A program made the position numbers and the translations under genes. Shown piece after piece: positions 31,201 through 42,424 of a stretch of DNA of 64,000 bases; position 1 is the first letter of the stretch, and the number at the start of each line of letters is the position of its first letter. The notes beneath the pieces were generated by a model, which searched no databases, was not told the origin of the DNA, and saw only the letters and a list, made by a program, of their open reading frames with translations. The DNA comes from Vibrio rumoiensis (lineage in GTDB: Bacteria; Pseudomonadota; Gammaproteobacteria; Enterobacterales; Vibrionaceae): positions 1,178,001 to 1,242,000 of the forward strand of contig NZ_AP018685.1 in assembly GCF_002218045.2 (NCBI RefSeq), written 5' to 3'.

Positions 31201-33468
31201 ATGCTAAATAAAGAACTAGAAATGAGCTTGAATAGCGCATTTATGCGTGCCAGAGAAAATCGTCATGAGTTCATGACGGTTGAGCACCTTTTATTAGCGC
31301 TGCTCGATAATGATTCTGCTCATGAAGCTTTATCAGCTTGCCAAGCAGACATCGAAACATTACGTCAAGAACTCGAAGCTTTTATTGAGCAAACGACGCC
31401 CTTAATTTCAACTGCCGATGAAGAACGAGAAACTCAACCAACGTTAAGTTTCCAACGAGTCCTTCAACGGGCAGTTTTTCATGTTCAATCTTCAGGCCGC
31501 AATGAAGTCGCGGGTGCTAATGTCTTGGTTGCTATTTTTAGTGAGCAAGAATCTCATGCTGCTTACCTTCTGAAAAAGAATGATGTAAGCCGTTTAGATA
31601 TCGTTAACTTTATTTCTCATGGTATTCGTAAGTCAGGTGACGATGCGGATGGAAGTACCAATGATATTACCAGTGAGCAACCGCAAGAAAATAATTCAGA
31701 AGAACGTCTAGACAGTTTTGCCACTAATCTCAATGAAGTAGCGAAGAAAGGCCAGATAGATCCATTGATTGGTCGAGATGTTGAACTGGAACGTACTATC
31801 CAAGTGTTATGCCGTCGTCGTAAAAATAACCCTCTTTTAGTCGGGGAGGCCGGTGTGGGTAAGACGGCTATTGCAGAAGGTTTAGCTTGGCGAATTGTTG
31901 AAGGCCAAGTCCCTGACGTTATCAAAGATAGTGTGATCTATTCACTGGATATTGGTTCATTGCTAGCCGGGACTAAATATCGTGGAGACTTTGAAAAACG
32001 CTTTAAAACAATCCTTAAACAGCTAGAAAAAGAAAAAGATACGATTCTCTTTATCGATGAAATTCACACTATCATTGGTGCTGGAGCCGCTTCTGGCGGG
32101 CAGGTTGATGCCGCAAATCTCATTAAACCGCTATTAAGCAATGGTAAATTACGTTGTATTGGCTCGACTACTTATCAAGAATACAGCAGTATTTTTGAAA
32201 AAGAGCGTGCGTTGTCTCGCCGTTTCCAAAAAATTGATATTTTGGAACCTTCGATTGATGATACAACGAAAATTCTTATGGGGTTGAAAAGTAAATATGA
32301 AGAGCATCACCAAGTTCGTTTTAGTAATAAAGCGTTACGTGCTGCTGTTGAGCTTTCCGCTAAATATATCAATGAGCGTCACCTACCAGATAAAGCGATT
32401 GATGTTATCGATGAAGCAGGGGCCCATTGTCGCTTAGCGCCTGTAGGTAAGCGTAAAAAAACCGTTAATGTGGCAGATATTGAAGCGATTGTAGCGAAAA
32501 TCGCTCGTATACCTGAAAAGTCAGTATCGTCTTCTGATAAAGAAGTGCTATCTCGTTTAGATAGTCGACTCAAATTACTGGTATTTGGACAAGACCCTGC
32601 CATTGAAGTGTTATGCGAAGCGATTAAGTTAACTCGTGCGGGTCTAGGGCATGATAATAAGCCCGTTGGTTCTTTCTTGTTTGCTGGCCCGACAGGGGTT
32701 GGTAAAACAGAAGTCACGGTACAACTGTCTAAATTACTAGGTGTTGAGTTATTGCGTTTTGATATGTCTGAGTATGGAGAGCGCCATTCCGTTAGCCGTT
32801 TGATCGGTGCGCCTCCTGGTTATGTTGGATATGATCAAGGGGGCTTGTTGACGGATGCGGTAATTAAACATCCTCATTCAGTTGTGTTGCTTGATGAAAT
32901 AGAAAAAGCGCATGGTGATATTTTTAACTTGTTATTGCAAGTGATGGATAACGGTACCTTAACGGATAACAATGGGCGTAAAGCCGATTTCCGAAATGTC
33001 ATTTTAGTGATGACCACCAATGCCGGCGTTCAAGAAACTGAAAAGCAATCAATAGGCTTAATTCAGCAAGATAATAGTCATGATGCGATGGCAGAAATTA
33101 AGAAGGTCTTTACTCCTGAGTTTAGAAACCGCCTAGATAATATCATTTGGTTTAATAGCTTGAGTGAAGAAATGATTCATCAAGTAGTTGATAAGTTCAT
33201 TGTTGAACTTCAAGCTCAGCTTGATGGTCGAGGAGTGTCCATGGAGGTTTCTGAAGAAGCTCGTCATTGGTTAGCGCAAAAAGGCTACGATAAAACCATG
33301 GGGGCAAGGCCGATGGGACGTGTGATTCAAGATAAGTTGAAAAAGACACTTGCTAATGAATTGCTCTTTGGTTCGCTAGTCAATGGTGGAACAGTGAAGG
33401 TGACATTGAGCGGAAATAGTGATGAACTTGAATTTAGCTATTTAAATCAAGAAGAAGCCGTGCTCTAA
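31201..33468 (+). CDS. clpA: ClpAP unfoldase subunit ClpA
   Basis: Hexameric AAA+ unfoldase working with ClpP, 755 residues. In order: an N-domain binding ClpS ([31 protein letters not shown]), D1 with Walker A GEAGVGKT near residue 217, D2 with [10 protein letters not shown] near 497, and the IGL tripeptide (KQSIGLIQQ near 620) that docks ClpP. The start ATG 31201 has GGGGAGG upstream; an upstream in-frame ATG at 31180 is not preferred. In operon with clpS and ended by a strong terminator. Confidence 0.97.
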   Translation: MLNKELEMSLNSAFMRARENRHEFMTVEHLLLALLDNDSAHEALSACQADIETLRQELEAFIEQTTPLISTADEERETQPTLSFQRVLQRAVFHVQSSGRNEVAGANVLVAIFSEQESHAAYLLKKNDVSRLDIVNFISHGIRKSGDDADGSTNDITSEQPQENNSEERLDSFATNLNEVAKKGQIDPLIGRDVELERTIQVLCRRRKNNPLLVGEAGVGKTAIAEGLAWRIVEGQVPDVIKDSVIYSLDIGSLLAGTKYRGDFEKRFKTILKQLEKEKDTILFIDEIHTIIGAGAASGGQVDAANLIKPLLSNGKLRCIGSTTYQEYSSIFEKERALSRRFQKIDILEPSIDDTTKILMGLKSKYEEHHQVRFSNKALRAAVELSAKYINERHLPDKAIDVIDEAGAHCRLAPVGKRKKTVNVADIEAIVAKIARIPEKSVSSSDKEVLSRLDSRLKLLVFGQDPAIEVLCEAIKLTRAGLGHDNKPVGSFLFAGPTGVGKTEVTVQLSKLLGVELLRFDMSEYGERHSVSRLIGAPPGYVGYDQGGLLTDAVIKHPHSVVLLDEIEKAHGDIFNLLLQVMDNGTLTDNNGRKADFRNVILVMTTNAGVQETEKQSIGLIQQDNSHDAMAEIKKVFTPEFRNRLDNIIWFNSLSEEMIHQVVDKFIVELQAQLDGRGVSMEVSEEARHWLAQKGYDKTMGARPMGRVIQDKLKKTLANELLFGSLVNGGTVKVTLSGNSDELEFSYLNQEEAVL

Positions 33469-33516
33469 TCTGAGACTGTTTGATGTTGACTTTGAAATGA
33501 AGGCGGTATCAATTCA

Positions 33517-33553
33517 AAAGCTCTTACCTTTAAAGCGGTAGGGGCTTTTTTAT
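33517..33553 (+). terminator. Terminator after clpA
   Basis: An 11-bp stem with wobbles (AAGCTCTTACC with GGTAGGGGCTT) is followed by TTTTTTATT. Confidence 0.85.
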
Positions 33554-33632
33554 TGCATATCGTTCGATGTGTTGAGCTAAGACGTTGCGCGATTTGTTAA
33601 TGATGTTTTCAGTATCTAAGTATTGCAGCTAT

Positions 33633-33663
33633 AAAAAACCGAAGCCTAAGCCTCGGTTTTTTT
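33633..33663. terminator. Terminator of infA (bidirectional)
   Basis: AAAAAACCGAAGC and GCCTCGGTTTTTT form a stem with one mismatch, with A and T runs on both sides. It lies downstream of infA on the minus strand. Confidence 0.8.
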
Positions 33664-33707
33664 AATTAGGGGCTAAACGGTATCATTACCATTTATACAT
33701 TAACGAA

Positions 33708-33926
<219 letters not shown>

Positions 33927-34044
33927 TTAATCCTCTTACCGAAATTTGGCTTATTCTTAACCGCTAGATTGAGCAGTCAATTTAGGGGTAATAATGCTCA
34001 AGCAATGAATAAATATATACTTGAGTTTAAAGTTGTTGCGTATT

Positions 34045-34743
34045 CTACCCTTGCCAACGCTGATTTACTAGCTTTTGATGACGTTGAAAGCGAACTTTGT
34101 AATTCATAGCAGGGCAGTCATCAATTTGATACCCCAAATAAAGCCATTGTTTCTGCATCGTTTTACATTGCTTTAGTTGCAATAGGACGCAAAGAGTCCC
34201 AAGGGATAGTGGGTGTTCGGGTTCATAAAAGGTATAAAACGCGCTTAAGGAATTGGATAGGCAATCGGTCACTGCAATTGCGATGAGTTTATTTTCATCA
34301 TATAGGTGTAAGTATTGAGGTTTAATCCAATCGGAGAGAATAAAACTTTCAAATACTTCTTTATTAGCCGGATACATACTGCCAGTTTGATGTCTTGCTT
34401 CAATATAACGTTCATATAGATTGAACCAATCGTTATCGAGTTGAGGCTTGAGTTCCCAAGAAATGTGCTTGGCTTTATTCAATAATCGTTTTTGACTTTT
34501 TGACCATGTGATGTCTGGGATGGAAACTCGAATAGATTGGCAAGCTTGGCAAAACTGGCAGTGAGGTCGATAAATCATCGCCCCGCTTCTACGAAAGCCA
34601 TTAGCAAGGAAAACTTCATAATGAGCAGGAGTATGTAAAGCCTCATCAAGAATAACCGCTACACGTTCTTCTTGGTTGTCTAAATAACTGCATTGACTGG
34701 ATGGAGTTAAGCCTATTTTTATTTGAGTAGGTTCCATCATCAT
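34045..34743 (-). CDS. bpt: Aspartate/glutamate leucyltransferase Bpt (R-transferase-like)
   Basis: Adds leucine to N-terminal Asp or Glu of proteins, creating N-degrons for ClpS-ClpAP. 232 residues from ATG 34743. The N-terminal cysteine motif HCQFCQACQSIR is near residue 46, QSIRVSIPDITWSKSQKRLL follows, and YLGYQIDDCPAMNYKVRFQ at the C-terminus is diagnostic of the ATE/Bpt family. The ATG overlaps the aat stop as ATGA, so translation is coupled. Three consecutive ATG codons occur at the start. The open frame upstream lies inside aat. Confidence 0.94.
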   Translation of the reverse strand: MMMEPTQIKIGLTPSSQCSYLDNQEERVAVILDEALHTPAHYEVFLANGFRRSGAMIYRPHCQFCQACQSIRVSIPDITWSKSQKRLLNKAKHISWELKPQLDNDWFNLYERYIEARHQTGSMYPANKEVFESFILSDWIKPQYLHLYDENKLIAIAVTDCLSNSLSAFYTFYEPEHPLSLGTLCVLLQLKQCKTMQKQWLYLGYQIDDCPAMNYKVRFQRHQKLVNQRWQG

Positions 34744-35453
34744 TGCCCTTCGTCTATTTTTAACATGCAAGTTGTAAAATCACGATTGGTTGGTTCGTGC
34801 TGTAATATGGTCATTTGTGATAAGAAGTCGGTACGTTGAATTTCCGCCACTCCTAGTTTTTCTAAGTGCGGATTCATTATTTGGCAATCTATTAACTGCC
34901 CACCGACACCAGCAAAGTGTTGACATAAATGCCAGAATGCAACTTTAGATGCATTACTTTCAATAGAAAACATCGACTCACCACAAAATAATTGACCGAG
35001 TTTGATGCCGTATAAGCCACCAACAAGCATGTCTTCTCTCCATACTTCAACAGAATGGCAGAAGCCGAGGTGGGCTAATTCAATATAGGCATCAATCATC
35101 TCTTGAGTGATCCACGTTTCTTCAGGAGGGCGAGTACTTGCGCATAATTGTATGACTTGTTCGGTTGCGTGATTTAACGTAACGGTTAATTTAGCACGTC
35201 GGACGTGCTTTTTTAGGCTTTTCGAGGGTGTGAATTTGTGAGGCGATATAACGGCTCGTTTGGCTGGACTCCACCATAGAATCGGGTCTTGTTCGGAAAA
35301 CCAAGGGAATATGCCGTTTTTATAGGCGTTAATGATTCTATGAGGAGATAAGTCTCCACCAAAAGCTAATAACCCATCCGGCTCGGTTAGTGCCGATTCA
35401 ACATCAGGAAAGGAATCTTCGTATTCATCTAAGCATGGTAAGTAAATAGTCAT
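34740..35453 (-). CDS. aat: Leucyl/phenylalanyl-tRNA--protein transferase
   Basis: Transfers Leu or Phe from tRNA to N-terminal Lys or Arg of proteins, producing primary N-degrons. 237 residues. The conserved block ALTEPDGLLAFGGDLSPHRIINAYKNGIFPWF is near residues 20-51, WWSPAKRAVI follows, and FCGESMFSIESNASKVAFWHL near 152-172 is the family signature. The bpt start overlaps its stop. Position beside infA and clpA is as in E. coli, and bpt is an addition typical of vibrios and pseudomonads. Confidence 0.96.
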   Translation of the reverse strand: MTIYLPCLDEYEDSFPDVESALTEPDGLLAFGGDLSPHRIINAYKNGIFPWFSEQDPILWWSPAKRAVISPHKFTPSKSLKKHVRRAKLTVTLNHATEQVIQLCASTRPPEETWITQEMIDAYIELAHLGFCHSVEVWREDMLVGGLYGIKLGQLFCGESMFSIESNASKVAFWHLCQHFAGVGGQLIDCQIMNPHLEKLGVAEIQRTDFLSQMTILQHEPTNRDFTTCMLKIDEGQ

Positions 35454-35595
35454 TTATATCGTTTAACCAATGAATCAAGTCATTTGATGATAGCAATATT
35501 TAGACTGGCACTAAATCTCGTTTTTCGTTAATCTCAAACTCATTAAGGGCTTTGTCCCACAATTAAATCGCTTAAAGCAAGGAATGTATTAACGA

Positions 35596-36882
35596 ATGGA
35601 AAGTCTCACTCTTCAACCTATCCAAAAAATTTCAGGGGAAATCAATCTTCCTGGTTCAAAAAGTGTTTCTAATCGAGCATTATTACTGGCTGCTTTAGCT
35701 AAGGGAACAACGCGTTTAACGAATCTATTAGATAGTGACGATATTCGACACATGTTGAATGCTCTGACTAAGCTCGGTGTATCATTTGAATTATCTGAAG
35801 ATAAAACGGTATGTGAAATACAAGGCAATGGTGGTGTATTTTCTATCGATGGTTCTTTAGAGTTGTTTTTAGGTAATGCAGGGACGGCAATGCGACCTTT
35901 AGCAGCAGCGTTGTGTCTTGGTAAAGGCGAGTTCGTGTTAACTGGTGAACCAAGAATGAAAGAGCGCCCAATTGGTCATCTTGTGGATGCATTAAAAGAA
36001 GCTGGGGCGTCGATTGAATATTTAGAAAATGAGAATTACCCACCAATCAAAATAACTGGCACAGGTTTGAAGTCTGGAACGGTGACCATTGATGGTTCGA
36101 TTTCAAGTCAGTTTCTAACGGCTTTTTTAATGTCAGCGCCACTTGCTGACGGTGATATCACGATTAAAATCGAAGGCGAGTTAGTTTCCAAGCCATACAT
36201 AGATATTACTTTAGACATTATGGCTAAGTTTGGCGTTAATGTTCTCAATGAAAACTATCAAACCTTTACTATTTTGTCTGGTCAATCTTATCAAAGTCCT
36301 GGTCAATACTTGGTCGAAGGTGATGCATCATCCGCTTCTTACTTTCTCGCTGCCGCTGCAATTAAAGGTGGAGAAATTAAAGTGACAGGTATTGGTAAAA
36401 ACAGCATTCAAGGTGATATCCAATTTGCAGATGCACTCGAAAAAATGGGCGCAGAAATTGAATGGGGCGAGGATTATGTTCTTTGTCGCAAAGGGCAATT
36501 AAATGCCATTGATATGGACTTTAACCACATTCCAGATGCGGCGATGACCATCGCGACAGCAGCACTTTTTGCTAATGGCACTACGGTTATTCGTAATGTT
36601 TATAACTGGCGAGTGAAGGAAACGGATCGTTTAGCGGCAATGGCAACAGAGTTGAGAAAGGTTGGAGCAGAAGTCGAGGAAGGTCATGACTATATTATCA
36701 TTACACCTCCCGCTCAGCTACAGCATGCGACGATCGATACTTATGATGATCATCGCATGGCAATGTGCTTTTCGTTGGTCGCGTTAAGTAATACTCCTGT
36801 AACGATTAATGATCCTAATTGCACTTCAAAAACTTTTCCAAATTACTTTGAAAAATTTAATGAATTAAGTCAGATGGTCTAA
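35596..36882 (+). CDS. aroA: EPSP synthase (3-phosphoshikimate 1-carboxyvinyltransferase)
   Basis: Sixth step of the shikimate pathway, in the cytoplasm. 428 residues. Conserved motifs are [18 protein letters not shown] near residue 19, [15 protein letters not shown] near 92, [14 protein letters not shown], and [11 protein letters not shown] near 390. [12 protein letters not shown] is the class I (glyphosate-sensitive type) arrangement. It starts a cluster aroA-cmk-rpsA as in many proteobacteria, but its own terminator separates it from cmk. The ribosome-binding site AAGGAATG lies upstream of the ATG. Confidence 0.97.
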   Translation: MESLTLQPIQKISGEINLPGSKSVSNRALLLAALAKGTTRLTNLLDSDDIRHMLNALTKLGVSFELSEDKTVCEIQGNGGVFSIDGSLELFLGNAGTAMRPLAAALCLGKGEFVLTGEPRMKERPIGHLVDALKEAGASIEYLENENYPPIKITGTGLKSGTVTIDGSISSQFLTAFLMSAPLADGDITIKIEGELVSKPYIDITLDIMAKFGVNVLNENYQTFTILSGQSYQSPGQYLVEGDASSASYFLAAAAIKGGEIKVTGIGKNSIQGDIQFADALEKMGAEIEWGEDYVLCRKGQLNAIDMDFNHIPDAAMTIATAALFANGTTVIRNVYNWRVKETDRLAAMATELRKVGAEVEEGHDYIIITPPAQLQHATIDTYDDHRMAMCFSLVALSNTPVTINDPNCTSKTFPNYFEKFNELSQMV

Positions 36883-36909
36883 AATCATACATAGTTAGAA
36901 CGTTTATTC

Positions 36910-36936
36910 AGCCTCACTTAGCGTGGGGCTTTTTTT
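36910..36936 (+). terminator. Terminator after aroA
   Basis: The stem AGCCTCAC (36910-36917)/GTGGGGCT (36923-36930) has one wobble and is followed by seven T residues. Confidence 0.88.
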
Positions 36937-37086
36937 GATAGGGATAAAATCTCATCGGTTTCATTATTATTCGATATATTGACTAATAATCCATGCATAG
37001 ACAGCCTAATTTCGCTATAATTTTGCGCTTTAAATACGTCATATTTCTTGAGCATAGCTTGCTCACATAGACCCCGGAGAAAATGT

Positions 37087-37767
37087 ATGTTATCTCAAAG
37101 CCCGGTAATCACTGTTGATGGGCCAAGTGGTGCAGGGAAAGGTACCTTGTGCATGATGCTTGCGGATAAGTTGAATTATCACTTGCTTGATTCAGGCGCT
37201 ATCTATCGAGTATTGGCTTTAGCCGCGATTCATCATGGTGTTGATACTGAGTCAGAAGATGCACTTGTGCCGCTAGCTAACCACTTAGATGTACAATTTA
37301 TTGCTGACGGTGACTTAGTTCGAGTTATTTTGGAAGGTGAAGACGTATCAAAAGAATTGCGCAAAGAAGAGACTGGAACGGCAGCATCCAAGGTAGCTTC
37401 TTTACCTCGCGTGCGTGAAGCATTATTACGTCGTCAGCGTGCATTTAGCGCCGAACCAGGCTTGGTGGCTGATGGTAGGGATATGGGCACAGTTGTCTTT
37501 CCTAACGCAGAAGCGAAAATATTCCTAGATGCGAGTGCTGAAGAAAGGGCACAACGCCGCTTGAACCAGTTGCAACTAAAGGGCTTAAGTGGTAAATTCG
37601 ACCAACTTTTATGCGATATTCAAGAGCGTGATGATCGTGACCGCAACCGAGCTGTTGCCCCATTACGCCCAGCAGATGACGCATTAGTGATTGATTCCAC
37701 ATCACTTTCTATTGATGAAGTGGTAGAAATTGCGCTAAAATTTATAGAATCTAAACTCATTAAATAA
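37087..37767 (+). CDS. cmk: Cytidylate kinase
   Basis: Phosphorylates CMP and dCMP, 226 residues. P-loop [11 protein letters not shown] near residue 12, [13 protein letters not shown] near 34, and [23 protein letters not shown] near 127, all as in bacterial CMP kinases. The start ATG 37087 has GGAG at 37076. An in-frame ATG 13 codons earlier is not supported by a ribosome-binding site. It precedes rpsA, and the cmk-rpsA-ihfB order is conserved. Confidence 0.96.
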   Translation: MLSQSPVITVDGPSGAGKGTLCMMLADKLNYHLLDSGAIYRVLALAAIHHGVDTESEDALVPLANHLDVQFIADGDLVRVILEGEDVSKELRKEETGTAASKVASLPRVREALLRRQRAFSAEPGLVADGRDMGTVVFPNAEAKIFLDASAEERAQRRLNQLQLKGLSGKFDQLLCDIQERDDRDRNRAVAPLRPADDALVIDSTSLSIDEVVEIALKFIESKLIK

Positions 37768-37896
37768 TAGTCTGTTTTTAGGAACAACCATATTTAGTGA
37801 TAAGGACCGTCGGTCGCAAGGATGATGACTGGCTAATTTATCAACCCCATGCGGTAGGATACCCATGGACGTTTAATTAATTGAAGATCATATATA
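37768..37896 (+). promoter_or_regulatory. rpsA leader (probable S1 autoregulatory region)
   Basis: This 129-base leader has repeated GGA motifs (37781, 37804, 37820, 37857 and 37867), some in short hairpins (GACC-GTC-GGTC near 37805-37815), and no strong Shine-Dalgarno before the rpsA ATG. This is the pattern of the structured rpsA leaders that S1 itself binds to repress its own translation. Confidence 0.6.
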
Positions 37897-39567
37897 ATGA
37901 CTGAATCTTTTGCTCAACTCTTTGAAGAGTCGCTAAACGAACTAGAATTCCGCCCAGGTACTATTGTTAAAGGTACTGTTGTTGCAATCGAGAACGGTTT
38001 CGTTCTTGTTGACGCAGGCCTAAAATCTGAATCTGCTATTCCAGCTGAACAATTCAAGAACGCTGCTGGCGAACTTGAAGTTGAAGTTGGTGCTGAAGTA
38101 GATGTAGCACTTGACGCGGTAGAAGATGGCTTCGGTGAAACTCAACTTTCTCGTGAGAAAGCTAAGCGCCACGAAGCTTGGATTGTACTTGAGAAAGCAT
38201 GTGAAGAAGCTGAAACTGTTGTTGGTATCATCAACGGTAAAGTTAAAGGCGGTTTCACTGTTGAATTAAACGGTATCCGTGCATTCCTACCTGGTTCTCT
38301 AGTAGACGTACGTCCAATTCGTGACACTGCTCACCTAGAAAACAAAGAGCTAGAGTTCAAAGTAATCAAGCTTGATCAGAAACGTAACAACGTTGTTGTT
38401 TCTCGTCGTGCTGTTATCGAATCTGAAAACAGTGTTGAGCGTGACGAACTTCTTGAAACTCTACAAGAAGGCACAGAAGTTAAAGGTATCGTTAAGAACC
38501 TTACTGACTACGGTGCATTCGTTGACCTTGGCGGTGTAGATGGCCTACTTCACATCACAGATATGGCTTGGAAGCGTGTTAAGCACCCATCTGAGATCGT
38601 AAACGTTGGTGATGAAATCCTAGTTAAAGTTCTTAAGTTTGACCGTGAGCGCACTCGTGTTTCTCTAGGTCTTAAGCAACTAGGCGAAGATCCATGGGTA
38701 GCAATCGCTAAGCGTTACCCTGAAGGTCACAAACTAACTGGTCGTGTGACTAACTTAACTGATTACGGCTGCTTCGTAGAAATCGAAGAAGGCGTTGAAG
38801 GTCTAGTTCACGTTTCAGAAATGGATTGGACTAACAAAAACATTCACCCTTCTAAAGTGGTTAATGTTGGCGATGAAGTTGAAGTTATGGTTCTTGATAT
38901 CGACGAAGAACGTCGTCGTATCTCTCTAGGCCTAAAACAATGTAAAGCTAACCCTTGGCAGACTTTCGCTGAAGCGCAAGCTAAAGGCGACAAAGTAACT
39001 GGTAAGATCAAGTCTATCACTGACTTTGGTATCTTCATCGGTCTTGACGGTGGTATCGACGGTCTAGTTCACCTATCTGACATTTCTTGGAATGCTCAAG
39101 GTGAAGAAGCGGTTCGTGACTACAAAAAAGGCGACGAAATCTCTGCAGTAGTTTTAGCAGTAGATGCTGATCGTGAGCGTATTTCTCTTGGCGTTAAGCA
39201 AATGGAAAACGACCCGTTCAACAGCTACGTTGCTGACAACAAGAAAGGTACTCTTGTAAACGGTACTGTAACTGCAGTTGACACGAAAGGTGCTACAATT
39301 GAATTACAAGAAGGTGTTGAAGGTTACATCCGTGCTTCTGAAGCATCACGTGATCGTATCGAAGACGCATCTCTAGTATTCAGTGTTGGTGACAGTGTTG
39401 AAGCGAAATTTACTGGTGTAGACCGTAAAAACCGCGTAGTCAACCTATCTATCAAAGCTAAAGATGAAGCTGAAGAGCAAGAAGCAATGGCGACACTAAA
39501 CAAAGCTGATGAAGCTGCGTTTGGTAATGCTATGGCTGACGCATTCAAGGCTGCTAAAGGCGAATAA
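37897..39567 (+). CDS. rpsA: 30S ribosomal protein S1
   Basis: RNA-binding protein of the small subunit that unwinds and positions mRNA. 556 residues with six S1 OB-fold repeats; repeats 3 to 6 are clear from the recurring [26 protein letters not shown] pattern at about 87-residue spacing, and the two N-terminal repeats are divergent, as usual. Codon use is strongly biased, in line with high expression. The ribosome-binding site is weak (GAAG 12 bases upstream). Followed by a terminator, then ihfB. Confidence 0.98.
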   Translation: MTESFAQLFEESLNELEFRPGTIVKGTVVAIENGFVLVDAGLKSESAIPAEQFKNAAGELEVEVGAEVDVALDAVEDGFGETQLSREKAKRHEAWIVLEKACEEAETVVGIINGKVKGGFTVELNGIRAFLPGSLVDVRPIRDTAHLENKELEFKVIKLDQKRNNVVVSRRAVIESENSVERDELLETLQEGTEVKGIVKNLTDYGAFVDLGGVDGLLHITDMAWKRVKHPSEIVNVGDEILVKVLKFDRERTRVSLGLKQLGEDPWVAIAKRYPEGHKLTGRVTNLTDYGCFVEIEEGVEGLVHVSEMDWTNKNIHPSKVVNVGDEVEVMVLDIDEERRRISLGLKQCKANPWQTFAEAQAKGDKVTGKIKSITDFGIFIGLDGGIDGLVHLSDISWNAQGEEAVRDYKKGDEISAVVLAVDADRERISLGVKQMENDPFNSYVADNKKGTLVNGTVTAVDTKGATIELQEGVEGYIRASEASRDRIEDASLVFSVGDSVEAKFTGVDRKNRVVNLSIKAKDEAEEQEAMATLNKADEAAFGNAMADAFKAAKGE

Positions 39568-39582
39568 TTCATTTGCCTATAG

Positions 39583-39610
39583 AAGGGGGCCTGAAAGGGC
39601 TCCCTTTTTT
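39583..39610 (+). terminator. Terminator after rpsA
   Basis: The stem AAGGGGGCC (39583-39591)/GGCTCCCTT (39598-39606) has one wobble and a T-tract. Confidence 0.88.
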
Positions 39611-39642
39611 CGATAAGAAAGAGAAAAGTGAGGGAATCACCT

Positions 39643-39930
39643 ATGACTAAGTCAGAATTAATTGAAAGACTCTGTGCTCAGCAAACCCATTTATCAGCAA
39701 AAGAAGTTGAAGATGCCGTAAAGGATATTCTTGAACATATGGCTTCTAAGTTGGAAGAGCGGGATCGTATTGAAATTCGTGGTTTCGGCAGTTTTTCTCT
39801 ACATTATCGTGAACCACGTGTTGGACGTAACCCTAAATCAGGTGAAAAAGTGGAATTGGACGGTAAATACGTTCCTCACTTTAAACCAGGAAAAGAACTA
39901 CGCGAACGTGTTAATAACAGTATCGCGTAA
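39643..39930 (+). CDS. ihfB: Integration host factor beta subunit
   Basis: DNA-bending protein subunit of the HU/IHF family, 95 residues; with IhfA it shapes promoters, origins and recombination sites. The beta-arm motif [31 protein letters not shown] at residues 64-94 includes the conserved proline that intercalates DNA. The start ATG 39643 ([10 protein letters not shown]) has GAGGGA upstream. An ATG five codons earlier is in frame but not the family start. Downstream of rpsA, as in most gammaproteobacteria. Confidence 0.97.
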   Translation: MTKSELIERLCAQQTHLSAKEVEDAVKDILEHMASKLEERDRIEIRGFGSFSLHYREPRVGRNPKSGEKVELDGKYVPHFKPGKELRERVNNSIA

Positions 39931-39975
39931 GGTCAGTAGTGTTATGTGATCCACGGGATTAGAATTTCAGAAAAG

Positions 39976-40002
39976 CGGCACTCGTCAGATTGCCGTTTTT
40001 TT
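39976..40002 (+). terminator. Terminator after ihfB
   Basis: The stem CGGCA (39976-39980)/TGCCG (39991-39995), extended inward by TC/GA around GTCA, is followed by seven T residues. Confidence 0.8.
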
Positions 40003-40131
40003 ATGCGTAAAATTCAAACTATTGTCAGTTTAATGATGAATATTTCCATCTTTCAATTGATTGGCAATGGAGTGTCAGACAAATTTACTGCATAATCTAA
40101 GAATCATTTCGCTGTATGAAAGGTGGTAATT

Positions 40132-40422
40132 ATGAAAATTATAAAAATTATTTTGGTTATCGCACTTTTTCTGATTGCCTTGGCGTTAGGTGCTGAAAAT
40201 CAAGAAACAGTGACATTTAATTATCTTATTGCTCAAAATGAATTACCGCTCTCCTTGTTACTCGGTATTGTTTTTATTGTTGCCTTTGTAATGGCTTGGT
40301 TAATTTTTGGCAGTCTATATCTGAAATCTAAATTAACAGTGCTTCGTTTACGAAAACAGTTGAATAAAGCACAGGCGTCTTCTTCAAAGCCATCAGAGCA
40401 GTTACCTGAAATCAAAGGTTAG
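40132..40422 (+). CDS. lapA: Lipopolysaccharide assembly protein LapA (YciS)
   Basis: Small inner-membrane protein of 96 residues with two transmembrane helices (IIKIILVIALFLIALALGA and LLLGIVFIVAFVMAWLIFG) and a cytoplasmic tail with a coiled-coil stretch. It matches LapA/DUF1049. It works with LapB in regulating LPS synthesis through LpxC turnover by FtsH. The start ATG 40132 has AAAGGTGG upstream. A likely promoter has -10 CATAAT near 40091. lapB starts 13 bases after its stop. Confidence 0.92.
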   Translation: MKIIKIILVIALFLIALALGAENQETVTFNYLIAQNELPLSLLLGIVFIVAFVMAWLIFGSLYLKSKLTVLRLRKQLNKAQASSSKPSEQLPEIKG

Positions 40423-40434
40423 GTTTATTCGTTA

Positions 40435-41604
40435 ATGCTAGAGCTACTTTTTCTGTTATTACCAATCGCCGCTGCTTATGGCTGGTACATGGGTAATCGC
40501 AGTGCTCGACAAGATAAACAAGAACAATCCCATCAGATTTCTCGCCAATACGTGAGAGGTCTAAACCTCCTATTGTCTGAACAATCAGATAAAGCGGTTG
40601 ATCACTTTATTGAACTCCTTCAAGTTGATGATGAAACCATCGATACTCACTTAGCATTGGGGAATTTGTTTCGGTCACGCGGTGAGGTTGATCGTGCTAT
40701 CCGTATCCATCAAAATTTAATTACCCGCGAAGGACTGACGGTCGATCAAAAAAATCTCGCGCTACAGCAGTTAGCAAAAGATTATATGGTTTCAGGTTTT
40801 TTTGACCGTGCCGAGAAAATTTTTGAGCAGCTGATTGAAGAACCTGAACATCGAGAACAAGCACTACAGCAACTTGTCACCATCTACCAACAAACTCGTG
40901 AATGGAATAAAGCCATTCAATATGGTGATGCCTTAGTGGCGATGGGGCGTAAGAAAATGCGTCGAGATATCGCACATTATTGGTGTGAAATTGCTATGCA
41001 TGAATTAAGTTTGACCAATACATCGAAAGCAATTCTTTATTTCAAAAGAGCTTTAACAGAAGATCCAAATTGTGTGCGTGCAAATATTGCATTGGGTAAT
41101 ATCTATTTAGAGTCTGATGATTATAAGCAAACCATTCAATGCTTAGAGAAAGTACTTGAACAGGATATTGATTACATTTCTGAGATTTTACCAACGTTGG
41201 CTGATTGTTATTATCAAATTGGGCAAGAAGCAGGAATGTTAGAATTTTTGAAAAAATGTATTGCTAAGAAAGCAGGGGTATCCGCAGAGTTAATGTTAGC
41301 CCAGATGGTTGCTCAACATGAAGGCATTGCAGCAGCCCAAACATTACTGACTCAACAGCTTATCAAAAACCCAACAATGAAAGGGTTCTATCGATTAATT
41401 GATTACCATATTGCTGAGGCTGAAGAAGGTCGAGCAAAAGATAGTTTGACCACTTTACAAGAGATGGTTGGGGTGCAAATGAAAGCCAAGCCTCACTATC
41501 AATGTCGACAATGTGGTTTTGCTACTCATTCCATTTATTGGCACTGTCCATCCTGCAAAGGGTGGGGAACAATAAAGCCAATTCGTGGATTAGATGGTGA
41601 GTAG
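40435..41604 (+). CDS. lapB: Lipopolysaccharide assembly protein LapB (YciM)
   Basis: Inner-membrane-anchored scaffold of 389 residues that promotes LpxC degradation by FtsH. It opens with one transmembrane helix ([17 protein letters not shown]). About nine TPR-like repeats follow (for example [37 protein letters not shown]). The C-terminus has a rubredoxin-like metal site [27 protein letters not shown] with two CxxC pairs. The lapA-lapB-pyrF order is conserved. The pyrF start lies 56 bases downstream. Confidence 0.96.
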   Translation: MLELLFLLLPIAAAYGWYMGNRSARQDKQEQSHQISRQYVRGLNLLLSEQSDKAVDHFIELLQVDDETIDTHLALGNLFRSRGEVDRAIRIHQNLITREGLTVDQKNLALQQLAKDYMVSGFFDRAEKIFEQLIEEPEHREQALQQLVTIYQQTREWNKAIQYGDALVAMGRKKMRRDIAHYWCEIAMHELSLTNTSKAILYFKRALTEDPNCVRANIALGNIYLESDDYKQTIQCLEKVLEQDIDYISEILPTLADCYYQIGQEAGMLEFLKKCIAKKAGVSAELMLAQMVAQHEGIAAAQTLLTQQLIKNPTMKGFYRLIDYHIAEAEEGRAKDSLTTLQEMVGVQMKAKPHYQCRQCGFATHSIYWHCPSCKGWGTIKPIRGLDGE

Positions 41605-41659
41605 TGTTCACATCCTAGATTACCCCCCAAGTCCATTTACCATGAATAGAGGAAAGCGA

Positions 41660-42358
41660 ATGTTAGACCCAAAAGTGATTGTTGCCTTAGATTATGAAAA
41701 TCAAAATGATGCATTAGCTTTCGTGGATAATATTGATCCTACACAATGTCGACTTAAGGTTGGCAAAGAAATGTTTACTCTATTTGGCCCTGGTTTTGTT
41801 CGTGAATTACACAAGCGTGGTTTCTCTGTTTTTTTAGATCTTAAATTCCACGATATTCCTAATACTTGTTCAAAAGCCGTAAAAGCAGCGGCGGAACTCG
41901 GCGTTTGGATGGTTAATGTTCACGCTAGTGGTGGAGAGCGTATGATGTCGGCATCACGCGAAATCCTTGAACCTTATGGTCAGGATCGTCCATTACTGAT
42001 TGGGGTAACGGTATTAACCAGTATGGAGCAATCGGATTTGGCTGGTATTGGACTTGATGTCACTCCTCAAGAGCAAGTTAAGCGTTTAGCTAAGCTAACA
42101 CAACAAAGTGGCCTAGATGGGGTGGTATGTTCGGCACATGAGTCTTCAATATTGAAGGCTGAGCTAGGAAAAGATTTTAAGTTAGTGACACCTGGTATTC
42201 GCCCAGTAGGCAGTGCAGCAGGAGATCAGCGCCGTATTATGACGCCGGCAGAAGCAATGGTTGCAGGTTCTGATTACTTAGTTATTGGCCGCCCAATTAC
42301 TCAAGCTGAGCAGCCAAACCAAGTTTTGTTGGATATCAATGCTTCATTGAATGTTTGA
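41660..42358 (+). CDS. pyrF: Orotidine 5'-phosphate decarboxylase
   Basis: Last step of UMP synthesis, 232 residues, TIM barrel. The catalytic motif [12 protein letters not shown] (DxKxxD) is near residue 62, and the phosphate-gripper region [38 protein letters not shown] near 178-215. The start is ATG 41660 ([14 protein letters not shown]) with GAGGAAA 6 bases upstream. An ATG at 41642 would add MNRGKR and is less likely. Follows lapB, same order as E. coli. Confidence 0.96.
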   Translation: MLDPKVIVALDYENQNDALAFVDNIDPTQCRLKVGKEMFTLFGPGFVRELHKRGFSVFLDLKFHDIPNTCSKAVKAAAELGVWMVNVHASGGERMMSASREILEPYGQDRPLLIGVTVLTSMEQSDLAGIGLDVTPQEQVKRLAKLTQQSGLDGVVCSAHESSILKAELGKDFKLVTPGIRPVGSAAGDQRRIMTPAEAMVAGSDYLVIGRPITQAEQPNQVLLDINASLNV

Positions 42359-42388
42359 GAACTGAAGATAAATAAGATGTAAATTTTT

Positions 42389-42419
42389 AGCCAGTGTCTA
42401 TTTTGACGCTGGCTTTTTA
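42389..42419. terminator. Terminator after pyrF
   Basis: The stem AGCCAGTGTC (42389-42398)/GACGCTGGCT (42405-42414) has one wobble and is followed by TTTTTATT. It lies just before the convergent VOC gene. Confidence 0.88.
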
Positions 42420-42424
42420 TTAAC

